DNA of 46,766 nucleotides from a virus. The stretch lies in IMG/VR virus record IMGVR_UViG_3300036521_000012, positions 1 to 46,766 of that record; one strand, given 5' to 3'. The notes beneath the pieces were generated by a model. It did no database searches. It had not been told where the DNA came from and saw only the letters and a list, made by a program, of their open reading frames with translations. Shown here in pieces: positions 39,627-46,766 of this stretch. The translations under genes were made by a program, and so were the position numbers. Every line of letters begins with the position of its first letter. The first letter of the stretch is position 1.

Positions 39627-40457
39627 ATGGATTCCGTGATCCCGGTTAACCCGCTGGCCGGTTATGTCGGCGGCAAGAAGCAGCTCGCCCGCACGATCAT
39701 CGCCCGCATCAGCGGCATCGAGCACGAACTCTATGCCGAACCCTTCGTCGGCATGGGCGGCGTCTTCCTGCGCCGGCCGAGCCGACCCAAGGTCGAGGCG
39801 ATCAACGACGCCTCGCAGGACGTGGCAACCTTCTTTCGCGTGCTCCAGCGTCACTACCAGGCCTTCCTGGACATGCTGAAATGGCAGGTGACGAGCCGGG
39901 CCGAGTTCGCCCGCCTGGCCGCCCAGGACCCCGCCACGCTCACCGACCTGGAGCGCTCGGCGCCGTTCCTCTATCTCCAGCGCCTCTCCTTCGGCGGCAA
40001 GGTCACCAGCCGCAGCTTCGGCATCGACACGCACTCGCCGGCGCGCTTCGACATCACCCGCCTCGTGCCCATGCTGGAGGCCGTCCACGAGCGCCTCGCC
40101 GGCGTCTGGATCGACAGCCTGGGCTGGGAAGCGTTCATCCAGCGCTGGGACCGGCCGAAGACGCTGTTCTATCTCGACCCGCCCTATTGGGGCACGGAGC
40201 ACTACTATGGCCGGGGATTATTCGAGCGATCCGACTTCGAGCGCCTCAGCACTGCTTTACAGGGCCTTCAAGGCCGCTTCATCCTGTCGTTGAACGACGT
40301 GCCCGAGGTGCGCGAGCTGTTCGCCTGGGCCTCGATCGAGACGGTCGAGCTGAGCTATCAGGCGGGCGGAGGGGGCAACACAAAGCCGGTGCGGGAGGTC
40401 ATTATTGCGGCACGGCCTCATCCGTCGAATCGCTTACGACAACTTGACCAGCCGTGA
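39627..40457 (+). CDS. Dam-type (D12 class) DNA adenine methylase
   Basis: The 276-aa protein has the D12-class motifs: GGKKQL (residues 15-20) and EPFVGMGGVF (38-47) for S-adenosylmethionine binding, and DPPYWG (184-189) as the catalytic motif. The start at 39627 is chosen because it is the first ATG before the first motif; there is no strong ribosome binding site. It probably methylates adenine in phage or host DNA and might protect against restriction, like mom in the same right-end position in Mu, though the chemistry differs. Confidence 0.9.
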   Translation: MDSVIPVNPLAGYVGGKKQLARTIIARISGIEHELYAEPFVGMGGVFLRRPSRPKVEAINDASQDVATFFRVLQRHYQAFLDMLKWQVTSRAEFARLAAQDPATLTDLERSAPFLYLQRLSFGGKVTSRSFGIDTHSPARFDITRLVPMLEAVHERLAGVWIDSLGWEAFIQRWDRPKTLFYLDPPYWGTEHYYGRGLFERSDFERLSTALQGLQGRFILSLNDVPEVRELFAWASIETVELSYQAGGGGNTKPVREVIIAARPHPSNRLRQLDQP

Positions 40458-40609
40458 GCAGGTCCGTGGAAGCCGACATGCCTCGAACGACGACTTGGGA
40501 GCTTCAGTATGGTTGTGTAGACTGCCTCAGAGTGAGTTCCTGCGCGGCTTCTCAGGACGGGAAACGGACTGATCAGGTCTCGGATAAAAAGGCTATCGAG
40601 AGACCCCCA

Positions 40610-42175
40610 ATGCACCGCCTCCGTTTTTCGCCAACTTTAGCAAATGCGCCCGCCAAATCGAAGGTTGCTGACTCTAGTAATCTCTTCCTGTGGCTGGTTT
40701 TCGCCATATTGGTGCTTTCGGCCATTGTTTTGGCGCGGCTGAACTTGTTCAATGAGAACATCTCCGGGCGAATGTATCTTCACGCGCTACCGACCGCGAT
40801 ATCGTATCTTTATCATGGTCATAACGCCGATCACACAGCGCTCTCCGAGATCGCCAACGTGTTCTACGCCTTCGGCGGACATTACCCTCCCGATGGCATT
40901 GACGCCTCCATTCGAAGAGCGCTTCAGGTCAAGGTGCTGGACCGCACAAATCTCTATTTTTGGGGTGCCGACGACCGAGGGTTGGGCGAGTTCGTCGTTG
41001 CGTCCTTCGCGCTGTTTGGGCCGCGCCACGCCGCGCTCATCATGGGATACTTCGTTCTCTTGGGCGCCGGAGCGATGTTGCTGGCCTGCCAGGAAAGGGC
41101 GCGGCCGCAAAATTTCGTGCCGGTCCTTTGTCTCGTGGCAGGGTGCTGCGTCGCCAGCTGGTATCTGGTGTTCCTGACGGCTGATTTTCGGGACGTTCTA
41201 ACGAGCGTGCCCCGCAATCCAGCCGCCAACATCACAGAGAGTCGCGGCTTCGATGTGCTTGCTCTCCTGCCGGCCTGCGGCCTGTTCCTCCTCTTCAAAA
41301 ACAGACGGCGCAACTGGGTATTTTTCGCGGCCGCACACGTTCTCTATCTCTATGCAATCGTACTCATTCGCTCGTCAGCCCTCACAGCGGGACTGGTGGT
41401 TGCGATTGCAATGCTGGTGTCTCTGTCGGTCGATCGCTTTCGGGGGACAGCGGACCGCCAAGCAATGGTCCGGCTTGCCGTGATTTTCGGTTTGCTGATC
41501 GCAGGGCATTTGGCTGGCAAGCTTTACATGCGTGCTACGCACCATCCGGCTTACTTTGCCGAGCAGGGCACCCGTACCGTTTGGCACAATCTGCTGATGG
41601 GGTTGGCGGATACCAAGCTCGGGAAGCGCTATGTGGACGGGCTGACCGACCCTGCCGCTGTCGCGGGCGTCATCAAGTGGATGCGCGAGCGTGACGATCC
41701 GCGTTTGGAGCAGGAATGGGCAAAGCGGTATGTCCCCAACACGTTCGGTTATCCTGGATTCGATGTCACCCAGTATGAAGCGGCCGCCCGCAGCATGTAC
41801 CTGCACCTGCTAACGCGACGCCCTCTCGAAGTAGCTGGCAAGGTCGTCTTCGGCATGAAGTTTGCGGGCGCGTACCTGTTCAGGGCATCGCTACAGCTTG
41901 TAAAACGTCAATGGCTGGCGTTCGTGGCGCTGGCAGCCATCGTATGCATGTTTCGGGTTAGGGGTCCGACCAGGGCCGACTTCGCCGTCTTCCTGTGCAG
42001 TGGGGCGTTGGTTGGCCTCCTGCCGACGGTCGTGTTTTATTTCGTCCCTACCTCTCTCATCATCTCCACCGGGGCGATGATAGCGCTGGTCCTGTTGCTC
42101 ATTTCGATGACCGCCTCGGCGATCGTAGATCGGTATTCAACGTCGCATGAGCCATCCATCCGGGCCGCTATCTGA
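40610..42175 (+). CDS. Cargo gene: large polytopic membrane protein, 521 aa
   Basis: The start at 40610 is chosen because the first transmembrane helix begins shortly after (about residues 25-43). About nine or ten hydrophobic segments follow, including one near residue 150 and a cluster near residues 430-510. A large loop (about residues 290-400) is hydrophilic and contains 'YVDGLTDPAAVAGVIKWMRERDDPRLE'. The overall shape suggests a polysaccharide or O-antigen-type membrane enzyme, but no signature residue was found. It is the last phage gene. Surface alteration that blocks other phages is plausible. Lower GC than its neighbours. Confidence 0.7.
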   Translation: MHRLRFSPTLANAPAKSKVADSSNLFLWLVFAILVLSAIVLARLNLFNENISGRMYLHALPTAISYLYHGHNADHTALSEIANVFYAFGGHYPPDGIDASIRRALQVKVLDRTNLYFWGADDRGLGEFVVASFALFGPRHAALIMGYFVLLGAGAMLLACQERARPQNFVPVLCLVAGCCVASWYLVFLTADFRDVLTSVPRNPAANITESRGFDVLALLPACGLFLLFKNRRRNWVFFAAAHVLYLYAIVLIRSSALTAGLVVAIAMLVSLSVDRFRGTADRQAMVRLAVIFGLLIAGHLAGKLYMRATHHPAYFAEQGTRTVWHNLLMGLADTKLGKRYVDGLTDPAAVAGVIKWMRERDDPRLEQEWAKRYVPNTFGYPGFDVTQYEAAARSMYLHLLTRRPLEVAGKVVFGMKFAGAYLFRASLQLVKRQWLAFVALAAIVCMFRVRGPTRADFAVFLCSGALVGLLPTVVFYFVPTSLIISTGAMIALVLLLISMTASAIVDRYSTSHEPSIRAAI

Positions 42176-42341
42176 TCGATTTGGCATGGTCTCGCGTACA
42201 ACCAAGCGGAGGAGCTTTGAGTGAAAGGCGCCGCTCGGGGGCACAAAGCTCTCTGATCGTCCAGTCGCTGGGTCGACGATCAAAGGGAGTGACGAACTGC
42301 CCTAAAGAGTTGGCCAACGCGGACGACAGCATTTCGATCTG

Positions 42342-42382
42342 TTGCCATTTGATTGTTCGCTGATTGCCATTCGATTGTTCGC
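42342..42382. repeat. Two MuA-type end-binding repeats (R2 and R1)
   Basis: TTGCCATTTGATTGTTCGC (42342-42360) and TTGCCATTCGATTGTTCGC (42364-42382) match at 18 of 19 positions and start exactly 22 bases apart, the size of MuA sites. They end 6 bases before the proposed terminal CA. They should bind the phage transposase at the right end. Confidence 0.8.
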
Positions 42383-42383
42383 G

Positions 42384-43109
42384 CTACATGAAGGGATCGC
42401 CCGGCCTGATCGCCGCCGGCGGCGCCTGCCAGAGTTCGAGGGCGGCATCCGTTCCGGTCGCGGCGTGGCGCTTCACCTCGGTCGCAAAACCGACGGCGTC
42501 TCCGCCGGTGAAGACCAACCGGCCGCCGGTGAGGTATCCGTCCGGGAAGGCGGCCAGCGCCGTCGCCGTCAGGCTCAACCGGCCGTCCGTCGTCATCACG
42601 GCGGCTTCGGCGGGAGCTAGCGCGACACCGCAGCGGGCATCGCCGAGATCGGCTGAGCATGAGCGCAGGTAGAGCCGCCCGCGCTCCTCGTCGAAGGCCT
42701 TGGCCAGCCCCCGCACCTCGGCCGTGAAGGCGCCGTCGCTGCGGCGAACCTCGCCGACGAAGCCGGTTTCGATAAGGAGGCGCTGGGCGGGATCGGCCCA
42801 GTTGACCAGCCAGAGCCTCACCCTGGCATCGTCATAGAGCCCGCGGGCGAGATCGGCCTCGTTCAGTCCGCTCGCCGCGAACGCGCCGGAGACGTCGCCG
42901 CCTCCGACCGCGAAGCCGAGCTCCGCGCTCATCTCCGCCGCCTCGAGCCCGGTCGTCGCCGCGAAGGTGACGCCGTCGAAGACGAGGGGGCCGTCATGGT
43001 CGGTGAAGCCGAGGACGAGACCGTCCCGCCGCGTCAGGCTCCAGCAGCGGCAAAGCGTGGTCGCGCCCTGGGCCAGATGGTCGGCCAGGGCCTCGGGGAT
43101 CGCGCGCAT
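42384..43109 (-). pseudogene. GTA tail hub gene g13 (DUF2163), truncated by prophage
   Basis: The gene starts at 43109 and encodes 241 residues with the DUF2163/TIGR02218 features 'LADHLAQGATTLCRCWSLTRRDGLVLGFTDHD', 'TGLEAAEMSAELGFAVGG', 'FDEERGRLYLRSCSADLGDARCGV' and 'ALELWQAPPAAIRPGDPF'. It then meets Met-stop, the stop lying inside the phage end (42384-42386). Family members normally continue for about 50 more residues with a Cys-rich 'TAGCDKRF..C..KF.N..NFRGFPH'-type segment, here absent. The missing part, with g14 and g15, should lie left of the prophage. The hub would be non-functional. Confidence 0.9.
42387..42393. other. Right prophage-host junction (attR) and predicted target repeat
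   Basis: CA at 42387-42388 is the expected 3' terminal dinucleotide of a Mu-type end. The next five bases, TGAAG (42389-42393), are the predicted target duplication, which should also lie just outside the left end. The GTA g13 frame is intact up to here. Confidence 0.65.
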
Positions 43110-43129
43110 GGGACAGCTCCTGCAGGGCT

Positions 43130-43768
43130 TCAGAACAGGATCTCGACGACCGGAATCCGCGGAATCTCGCCGGCCTCGAAGGCCGAGAGGTCGATCTCGA
43201 TCGCGTCGATGTCGAAGCGCACCGGCACGTCGAACAGGAAGCCCGCCGTAACCACGGCGCCCGGCGCGGGCGCATGGCCGGCTGCGAAGGTCACCAGACC
43301 GTTCGTTGCGTCGCAGGTGACGTGGGCGGGGTCGACGGCCGTTCCATCGACCGCGACCATGACCTCGCCGGGAACCGGTTTGCGGATCGGGCGGCGGTAG
43401 GTCGCCAGGCCCGTGCCGTAATGCTTGCAGAGCTGGAAACTCGCCGTAAGGCCATCGCCGGTGCCGATCGCCAGGTCGGTCGCCGTGGGGCCCTGCGAGG
43501 GCGGGCAGCTCTTCCAGTCGAGGCCATCGCGCCAGCGGAAGCCGTAGAGCCGGCCGCGGCGCTCCTCGAAAAAGGCGACGACCTCCGCCAGCGCATCGAG
43601 GCTGCGGATGCCGAGGCCGGCATCGTAGCGCCGGCGGGAATGGGCCCAGCGGCTGTTGCGCACTTCGCGGCCCGACGCGAGCGCGACGATCTGCGTTAGG
43701 CGCTCGGGCCCGCCACGCGCCCCACGGGCGATGTCGGTCGGAAAGCGGATCTCGTGGAAATCGCTCAT
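43130..43768 (-). CDS. GTA distal tail protein g12 (DUF2460)
   Basis: The 212-aa protein matches the DUF2460/TIGR02217 family: 'FHEIRFPTDIARGARGGPERLTQIVALASGREVRNSRWAHSRRRYDAGLGIRSLDALAEVVAFFEERRGRLYGFRWRDGLDWKSC' (in parts), ending 'FEAGEIPRIPVVEIL'. In RcGTA it is the distal tail ring at the tip of the tube. It is intact and lies between tape measure and hub genes. Confidence 0.93.
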   Translation of the reverse strand: MSDFHEIRFPTDIARGARGGPERLTQIVALASGREVRNSRWAHSRRRYDAGLGIRSLDALAEVVAFFEERRGRLYGFRWRDGLDWKSCPPSQGPTATDLAIGTGDGLTASFQLCKHYGTGLATYRRPIRKPVPGEVMVAVDGTAVDPAHVTCDATNGLVTFAAGHAPAPGAVVTAGFLFDVPVRFDIDAIEIDLSAFEAGEIPRIPVVEILF

Positions 43769-43779
43769 GAGCCCCCCGT

Positions 43780-44370
43780 TTAGAGCGCGCGACCGCCGCG
43801 GGCGACGGCCCGCGCGATCGCGGCCGACACCTGTGCCTCCGAGCGTCGGAAGCTGTCGGCATCCGGTGTGGAGACCTGAACGACGACGTTGAGCGGGCGG
43901 CGCGTCTCGGCCGAGGAGCGGACGCCGAGCTTGCCGTCGGCGCCGCGCGACAGCGGCAGAATCGCTTCGGCCCCGCGCTCGCCCATCAGCCCGAGCCCCC
44001 GCCCGAGCGGGAAATAGGCGGGCGAGGCGATCACCCCGCCTTCGGCGAAGGGGGCGACCGGAGCGGCGCTCCCTCCTCCCAGGCCGACACCGCCGAACAG
44101 GCCGGTCAGCCCCTTGAGCCCCGTCCCCAGCAGGTTGGAGAGGCTGGACTGGAGCGGCTTCAGCGCCGATTTCAGCAGCGTTTCGGTGATCGAGCGACCG
44201 ACGCTGCGCAGCACGTCCTCGAAGCGCTTTCCCTCGACGATGCCCTTGGCGAAGGCGTTGGTGATCGATCTGCCGAAGCTCGCGGCGGATTTGTCGAGGC
44301 TCTGCGTCAGCGAGCCGAGCGCGCGCAGGTCGGAGAGGCGGGAGGACAGGTCGATCTCGTCATCGAGCAT
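43780..44370 (-). CDS. GTA tape measure-like protein g11
   Basis: The 196-aa protein has the GTA tape measure pattern: a short helical N-terminus and 'FAKGIVEGKRFEDVLRSVGRSITETLLKSALKPLQSSLSNLL', then 'APFAEGGVIASPAYFPLGRGLGLMGERGAEAILPLSRGADGKLGVRSS' and a C-terminal 'NVVVQVSTPDADSFRRSEAQVSAAIARAVARG'. It is short, as expected for GTAs with short tails. It overlaps the upstream gene by 11 bases. Confidence 0.92.
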   Translation of the reverse strand: MLDDEIDLSSRLSDLRALGSLTQSLDKSAASFGRSITNAFAKGIVEGKRFEDVLRSVGRSITETLLKSALKPLQSSLSNLLGTGLKGLTGLFGGVGLGGGSAAPVAPFAEGGVIASPAYFPLGRGLGLMGERGAEAILPLSRGADGKLGVRSSAETRRPLNVVVQVSTPDADSFRRSEAQVSAAIARAVARGGRAL

Positions 44371-44572
44371 GGAGCACCTCGGAGATAGGGTTTGAAGCAG
44401 GCCCGGTCGGGTCGTCGGGATGGGCCGCCATCAGGGCCTCGATCACGCTGCGACCGGGCGCCTGCCCCGTTCCGGCAGGCTGGTGCGCCCGCAGCGCCGC
44501 GGCGATCTCGCGCGGGCTGGCGGCCCAGAAGACGGCAGGCGGCCAGCCCAGCCGCCCGAGCCCGAACGCCAT
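44360..44572 (-). CDS. GTA tail assembly chaperone g10.1 (rcc01693-type)
   Basis: The 70-aa protein has the short opening 'MAFGLGRLGWPPAVFWAASPREIAAAL' that marks this family. It lies between g10 and the tape measure gene, the expected site of a tail chaperone. The frame extends a little upstream without a standard start, so the ATG at 44572 is used. In related clusters it is thought to be made partly by overlap or frameshift with g10; the 35-base gap here makes that uncertain. Confidence 0.82.
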   Translation of the reverse strand: MAFGLGRLGWPPAVFWAASPREIAAALRAHQPAGTGQAPGRSVIEALMAAHPDDPTGPASNPISEVLHAR

Positions 44573-44607
44573 GACCTCGCCCCAGGGAAAGGGGGCCGCC
44601 GCCGGCT

Positions 44608-44988
44608 TCAGGCCGACGGCGGCGAGGGAGGGCGCGGCGGCGTCTCCTGCGGGCCGCAGCCGGCGATGGGCTCGGCGGCGGGATCGGAGAAGGTCGCGTC
44701 GAGCAGAGCGATGGCGGCCCTGATGGCGCCGTTGAGGCCGCCATCGAAACCGAGTTCGGCGACCTCGCGATCGTCGATCGTGGCGCCGGCCCCGCGCAGC
44801 CCGGCACCGAGAATGCGCGCGACGTCACGCGCCGATAGCCGGCCGGAGGCGAAGCGCTCGCCCAGCGCCGGCAGGCTGTCGACGCTGAAGGCGTGTTCGA
44901 GTTCGGCGAGCGCGCCCAGTGTCAGCCGCATCGGCAGCGCCTCGCCTTGGACCATCAGCGCGGTGTCGCCACGGTGCCGGTTGATCAT
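44608..44988 (-). CDS. GTA family protein g10
   Basis: The start at 44988 follows GAGGAGACG. The 126-aa protein has 'INRHRGDTALMVQGEALPMRLTLGALAELEHAFSVDSLPALGERFASGRLSARDVARILGAGLRGAG' (in parts), the typical gene transfer agent family core. The C-terminus is Pro-rich. It is a tail assembly chaperone-like protein paired with g10.1. Confidence 0.9.
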   Translation of the reverse strand: MINRHRGDTALMVQGEALPMRLTLGALAELEHAFSVDSLPALGERFASGRLSARDVARILGAGLRGAGATIDDREVAELGFDGGLNGAIRAAIALLDATFSDPAAEPIAGCGPQETPPRPPSPPSA

Positions 44989-44998
44989 CGCCGTCTCC

Positions 44999-45409
44999 TC
45001 AGAGGGCCGTGAAGGCGAGCTGGCCGGCCGATTCCAGGGACAGGTCGAAGGTGACCTCGCCGGCATGGTCGCCGCGATATTCCAGGCTCGAGAGCTGGAA
45101 CGGGCCGGTCACGGTGCCGAAATCGGGCACGATCACCTGCCAGTCGCGGATCACGCCGTCGAAGAATATCTGGCGGACCAGCGCGTCCGAGGCCTCGTCC
45201 TTGAAGATGCCGGCGCCGCTGATCGCGGCGCGGCGCATGCCGGCTCCCGCCAGCAATTCGCGCCAGCGACCGGCGGATTCGGAATGCGTGACATCCACCG
45301 TCTCCGCATTGAAGGCGATCTGGCGCGCCCTCAGCCCGGCGACGGTGACGAACACCCCGCCCGCATCCGCCGCCTTGAGCAGCAGGTCCTTGCCCTTCTG
45401 TGCCGACAT
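44999..45409 (-). CDS. GTA major tail (tube) protein g9, TP901-1 type
   Basis: The 136-aa protein belongs to the TP901-1 major tail family: 'AQKGKDLLLKAADAGGVFVTVAGLRARQIAFNAETVDVTHSESAGRWRELLAGAGMRRAAISGAGIFKD' (in parts), ending 'YRGDHAGEVTFDLSLESAGQLAFTAL'. It forms the GTA tail tube. The frame is intact. Confidence 0.94.
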   Translation of the reverse strand: MSAQKGKDLLLKAADAGGVFVTVAGLRARQIAFNAETVDVTHSESAGRWRELLAGAGMRRAAISGAGIFKDEASDALVRQIFFDGVIRDWQVIVPDFGTVTGPFQLSSLEYRGDHAGEVTFDLSLESAGQLAFTAL

Positions 45410-45441
45410 CCGGCCTCTCCCTCATCACGGTATGCTTGAAA

Positions 45442-45852
45442 TCAGAGCGCTTCCGTCACCGCGCGGAAGCGGATCGCGACGGACGCCAGGCCGGTCACGG
45501 CGTCGCGGGCCAGGCGGTTCGAGCGCCAGCGCAGATTGACCAGCCGGTGGCCCGACAGCGTGAGACCGGCCCCGTCGAGCAGAGCGACGATGCGCGCGGC
45601 GGCTTCCAGCGCCAGCCGCAACGAGCCGCTCTCGCCGGCCCAGACGGTGAGGCCGAACTCCTGCTCGCAGCCGCTGTCGCTGCCGGTCGACCAGTCGCGC
45701 GCCTCGACCTCGCCATGCACGATGTAGGTGCCGCCAGCGCCCCGCGGCGCCTCGTCATGGATGCGGGCGGGGCCGATCAGGGCGGTGAGGCCTGGATCGG
45801 TTTCGAGCCGCGCCTGGATCGCGGCGCGAAGGGCCAGAATGGAGTCGCTCAC
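45442..45852 (-). CDS. GTA tail terminator g8 (DUF3168)
   Basis: The GTG start at 45852 overlaps the g7 stop. The 136-aa protein has DUF3168 features 'LRAAIQARLETDPGLTALIGPARIHDEAP', 'YIVHGEVEARDWSTGSDSGCEQEFGLTVWAG' and 'ALLDGAGLTLSGHRLVNLRW'. It caps the tail and joins it to the head. Intact. Confidence 0.93.
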   Translation of the reverse strand: MSDSILALRAAIQARLETDPGLTALIGPARIHDEAPRGAGGTYIVHGEVEARDWSTGSDSGCEQEFGLTVWAGESGSLRLALEAAARIVALLDGAGLTLSGHRLVNLRWRSNRLARDAVTGLASVAIRFRAVTEAL

Positions 45853-46193
45853 GGTCCGATCTCCTGCACCAGACAGACCAGCCGGCGCCGGCCGCCATCG
45901 GGGTCGGCCACCGCGCGGATGTCGAAGAGGCGGTCGCCCTCGCGCAGGCGCTGGCCGGCATCGACCCCGGCGCGCCAGCGCAGGGTGACGCGGTGCGTCG
46001 CGGCCTGTTCGGGCCGGCCGCGGCGCCAGTGCTCGCCGCCGGCAAGCCATTCGAGCTGGGCCCAGACGGCGGCGACGGTCTAGAAAGCCTGCGTCGTTCC
46101 GCCGAGACCGTCGGGCGTCGCCACCGCCGCCTCCAGCAGAAGCCGCCGCCGCAGCGCCCCGACGGGGGCCCGTTCCTGATTCGAAGGCGCCAT
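45849..46193 (-). pseudogene. GTA head closure gene g7 with in-frame amber stop
   Basis: The frame from ATG 46193 to TGA 45849 spans 115 codons, but codon 38 (46080-46082) is TAG. Upstream it reads 'GALRRRLLLEAAVATPDGLGGTTQAF' and downstream 'TVAAVWAQLEWLAGGEHWRR', then 'VTLRWRAGVDAGQRLREGDRLFDIRAV'. This is a full head-tail adaptor/stopper sequence on both sides of the stop. It is therefore a single-base nonsense mutation in an otherwise intact gene, most likely from a Trp, Gln or Glu codon. Amber suppression cannot be excluded. Confidence 0.86.
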
Positions 46194-46196
46194 GGC

Positions 46197-46766
46197 TCAG
46201 AGCCTCGCGCGGCGGAACGGCGCGATCAGCGCCAGGATCTCGGGCGGCAGCGCCTCCGCATCGCGCCCGACGACATCGCCGCGATGCTCGAACCAGCGCG
46301 CGGCCAGGCGCAGGATCGCCTGTCGCAGCAGGGCCGGAACCGCGGCCGCAGTCGCACCGAAGCCGGCCACGACATCGATCTCGATCGCGCCCTGGGCCCG
46401 GCCGATTTCCGGCACCTCCCCCACCACCTGCAGGAGCGGCGGATCGGCGCTGGTGTCGAGACGCAGCGCGGACGGCTCCACCGGCTGGGCGATGCCGAGT
46501 GCGTCATAAACCCGCGCAGCCGTGATCGCAGAGACGGGTGCGAGCGGCAGCCGCAGCGCGCCGCCCTGCGGCCAGCGATCGATTACGATGCGCCAGCTCT
46601 GATCGACGAGCAGGCGCCCGGACGCGGCTTCCACCATCAGCCGGGCGGCCGTGATCAGCGTGGCCAGCAGATCGTCCTCCGCCGCCTCCTCAAGGCGCAG
46701 GAAGGCGCGCGCCTCGGCCAGCGAGACCGGCTCCTCGGCCGGCGGGGTCAGGGCAAGCGGCGTCAT
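46197..46766 (-). CDS. GTA head-tail adaptor g6
   Basis: The 189-aa protein is complete at the window edge. It begins 'TPPAEEPVSLAEARAFLRLEEAAEDDLLATLITAARLMVEAASGRLLVDQSWRIVIDRWP' (in parts), a typical phage gp6-like head-tail connector. The C-terminal 'PALLRQAILRLAARWFEHRGDV' helices match this family. It is the first of the visible GTA genes; g1-g5 should lie to the right of the window. Confidence 0.94.
   Translation of the reverse strand: MTPLALTPPAEEPVSLAEARAFLRLEEAAEDDLLATLITAARLMVEAASGRLLVDQSWRIVIDRWPQGGALRLPLAPVSAITAARVYDALGIAQPVEPSALRLDTSADPPLLQVVGEVPEIGRAQGAIEIDVVAGFGATAAAVPALLRQAILRLAARWFEHRGDVVGRDAEALPPEILALIAPFRRARL

Larger units (their letters stand above)
1..42388. mobile_element. 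Mu-like transposable prophage (right end in window, left end outside)
   Basis: Gene order follows phage Mu: repressor, Ner, A, B, Gam, gp16, Mor-like regulator, lysis, gp25-gp30, G, I, T, gp36-gp38, sheath, tube, chaperone, tape measure, N, P, gp45-gp48 and fibre. The right terminus is placed at the CA dinucleotide 42387-42388, because paired 22-bp-spaced repeats end 6 bp before it and a host-type GTA gene is interrupted there. No matching repeat was found near the left edge, so attL is inferred to lie left of base 1. Most structural genes look intact, so the element may be functional. It carries at least seven cargo genes that break the core gene order. Confidence 0.93.

Noticed and set aside
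42176-42341. A possible gene between the membrane protein and the phage end
   Set aside because: Only short frames without a ribosome binding site or motif occur; it is treated as terminal non-coding DNA.
42389-46766. The right cluster as a second tail module of the same phage
   Set aside because: Gene content and order fit RcGTA g6-g13 with a short tape measure and TP901-type tube. It lies beyond the phage terminus, on the other strand, and duplicates functions of a contractile tail already present.
1-46766. tRNA genes, rRNA genes, CRISPR arrays, insertion sequences
   Set aside because: No tRNA-like cloverleaf, regularly spaced repeats or additional transposase was seen on either strand.

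Overview
The window is almost entirely a Mu-like transposable prophage of a high-GC alphaproteobacterium, probably a Rhizobiales-type host. The evidence is a Rhodobacter-type gene transfer agent (RcGTA-like) cluster at the right edge, a GcrA-like domain in the phage, and strong GC-rich codon use throughout. The prophage runs from at least base 1 to about base 42388. Its left end and left host junction are not in the window.

Left and early region (1-9540): small genes of unknown function are followed by a leftward immunity operon, in which an S24-type repressor is translationally coupled to two small exported two-cysteine proteins. The rightward early operon comprises Ner, a ParB-like protein, the MuA DDE transposase and the MuB ATPase. 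After these come a chain of overlapping small genes, a protein carrying DnaA domain IV, and Gam. Semi-early region (9548-14107): a GcrA sigma-interaction-like protein, an ASCH protein, a LexA-type winged-helix protein, gp16 and a Mor-like activator. Three leftward cargo genes interrupt it: two possible HEPN-like proteins and one small membrane protein.

Late region (14204-38640): lysis cassette (TIGR02594-type endolysin, two small membrane proteins, Rz/Rz1), packaging and head genes (DUF2730, gp26-like, DUF3486, terminase, DUF935 portal, gp30, gpG, protease/scaffold I, decoration-like protein, major head T, gp36, gp37), then the contractile tail and baseplate (sheath, tube, chaperone with a probable frameshift product, tape measure, gpN, gpP, gp45, gp46, gp47, gp48), a glycine-rich fibre and a DUF4376 protein. 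An Mrr-like nuclease gene sits between gp45 and gp46. A related hairpin precedes the endolysin gene, gene I and gp46, so it probably marks late-operon boundaries. Right cargo (38651-42175): a remnant of an interrupted gene, a third HEPN-like gene, a Dam-type methylase and a large polytopic membrane protein.

Host part (42389-46766, minus strand): an RcGTA-like cluster, reading g6, g7, g8, g9, g10, g10.1, g11, g12, g13 from right to left. The prophage end falls inside g13, which is cut short, with its stop codon supplied by the phage terminus. Two 19-bp direct repeats spaced exactly 22 bp apart, 6 bp from the proposed terminal CA, fit MuA end-binding sites R1 and R2. In addition, g7 carries an in-frame amber stop at codon 38. 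The GTA therefore appears to be disabled twice, once by phage insertion and once by a point mutation.
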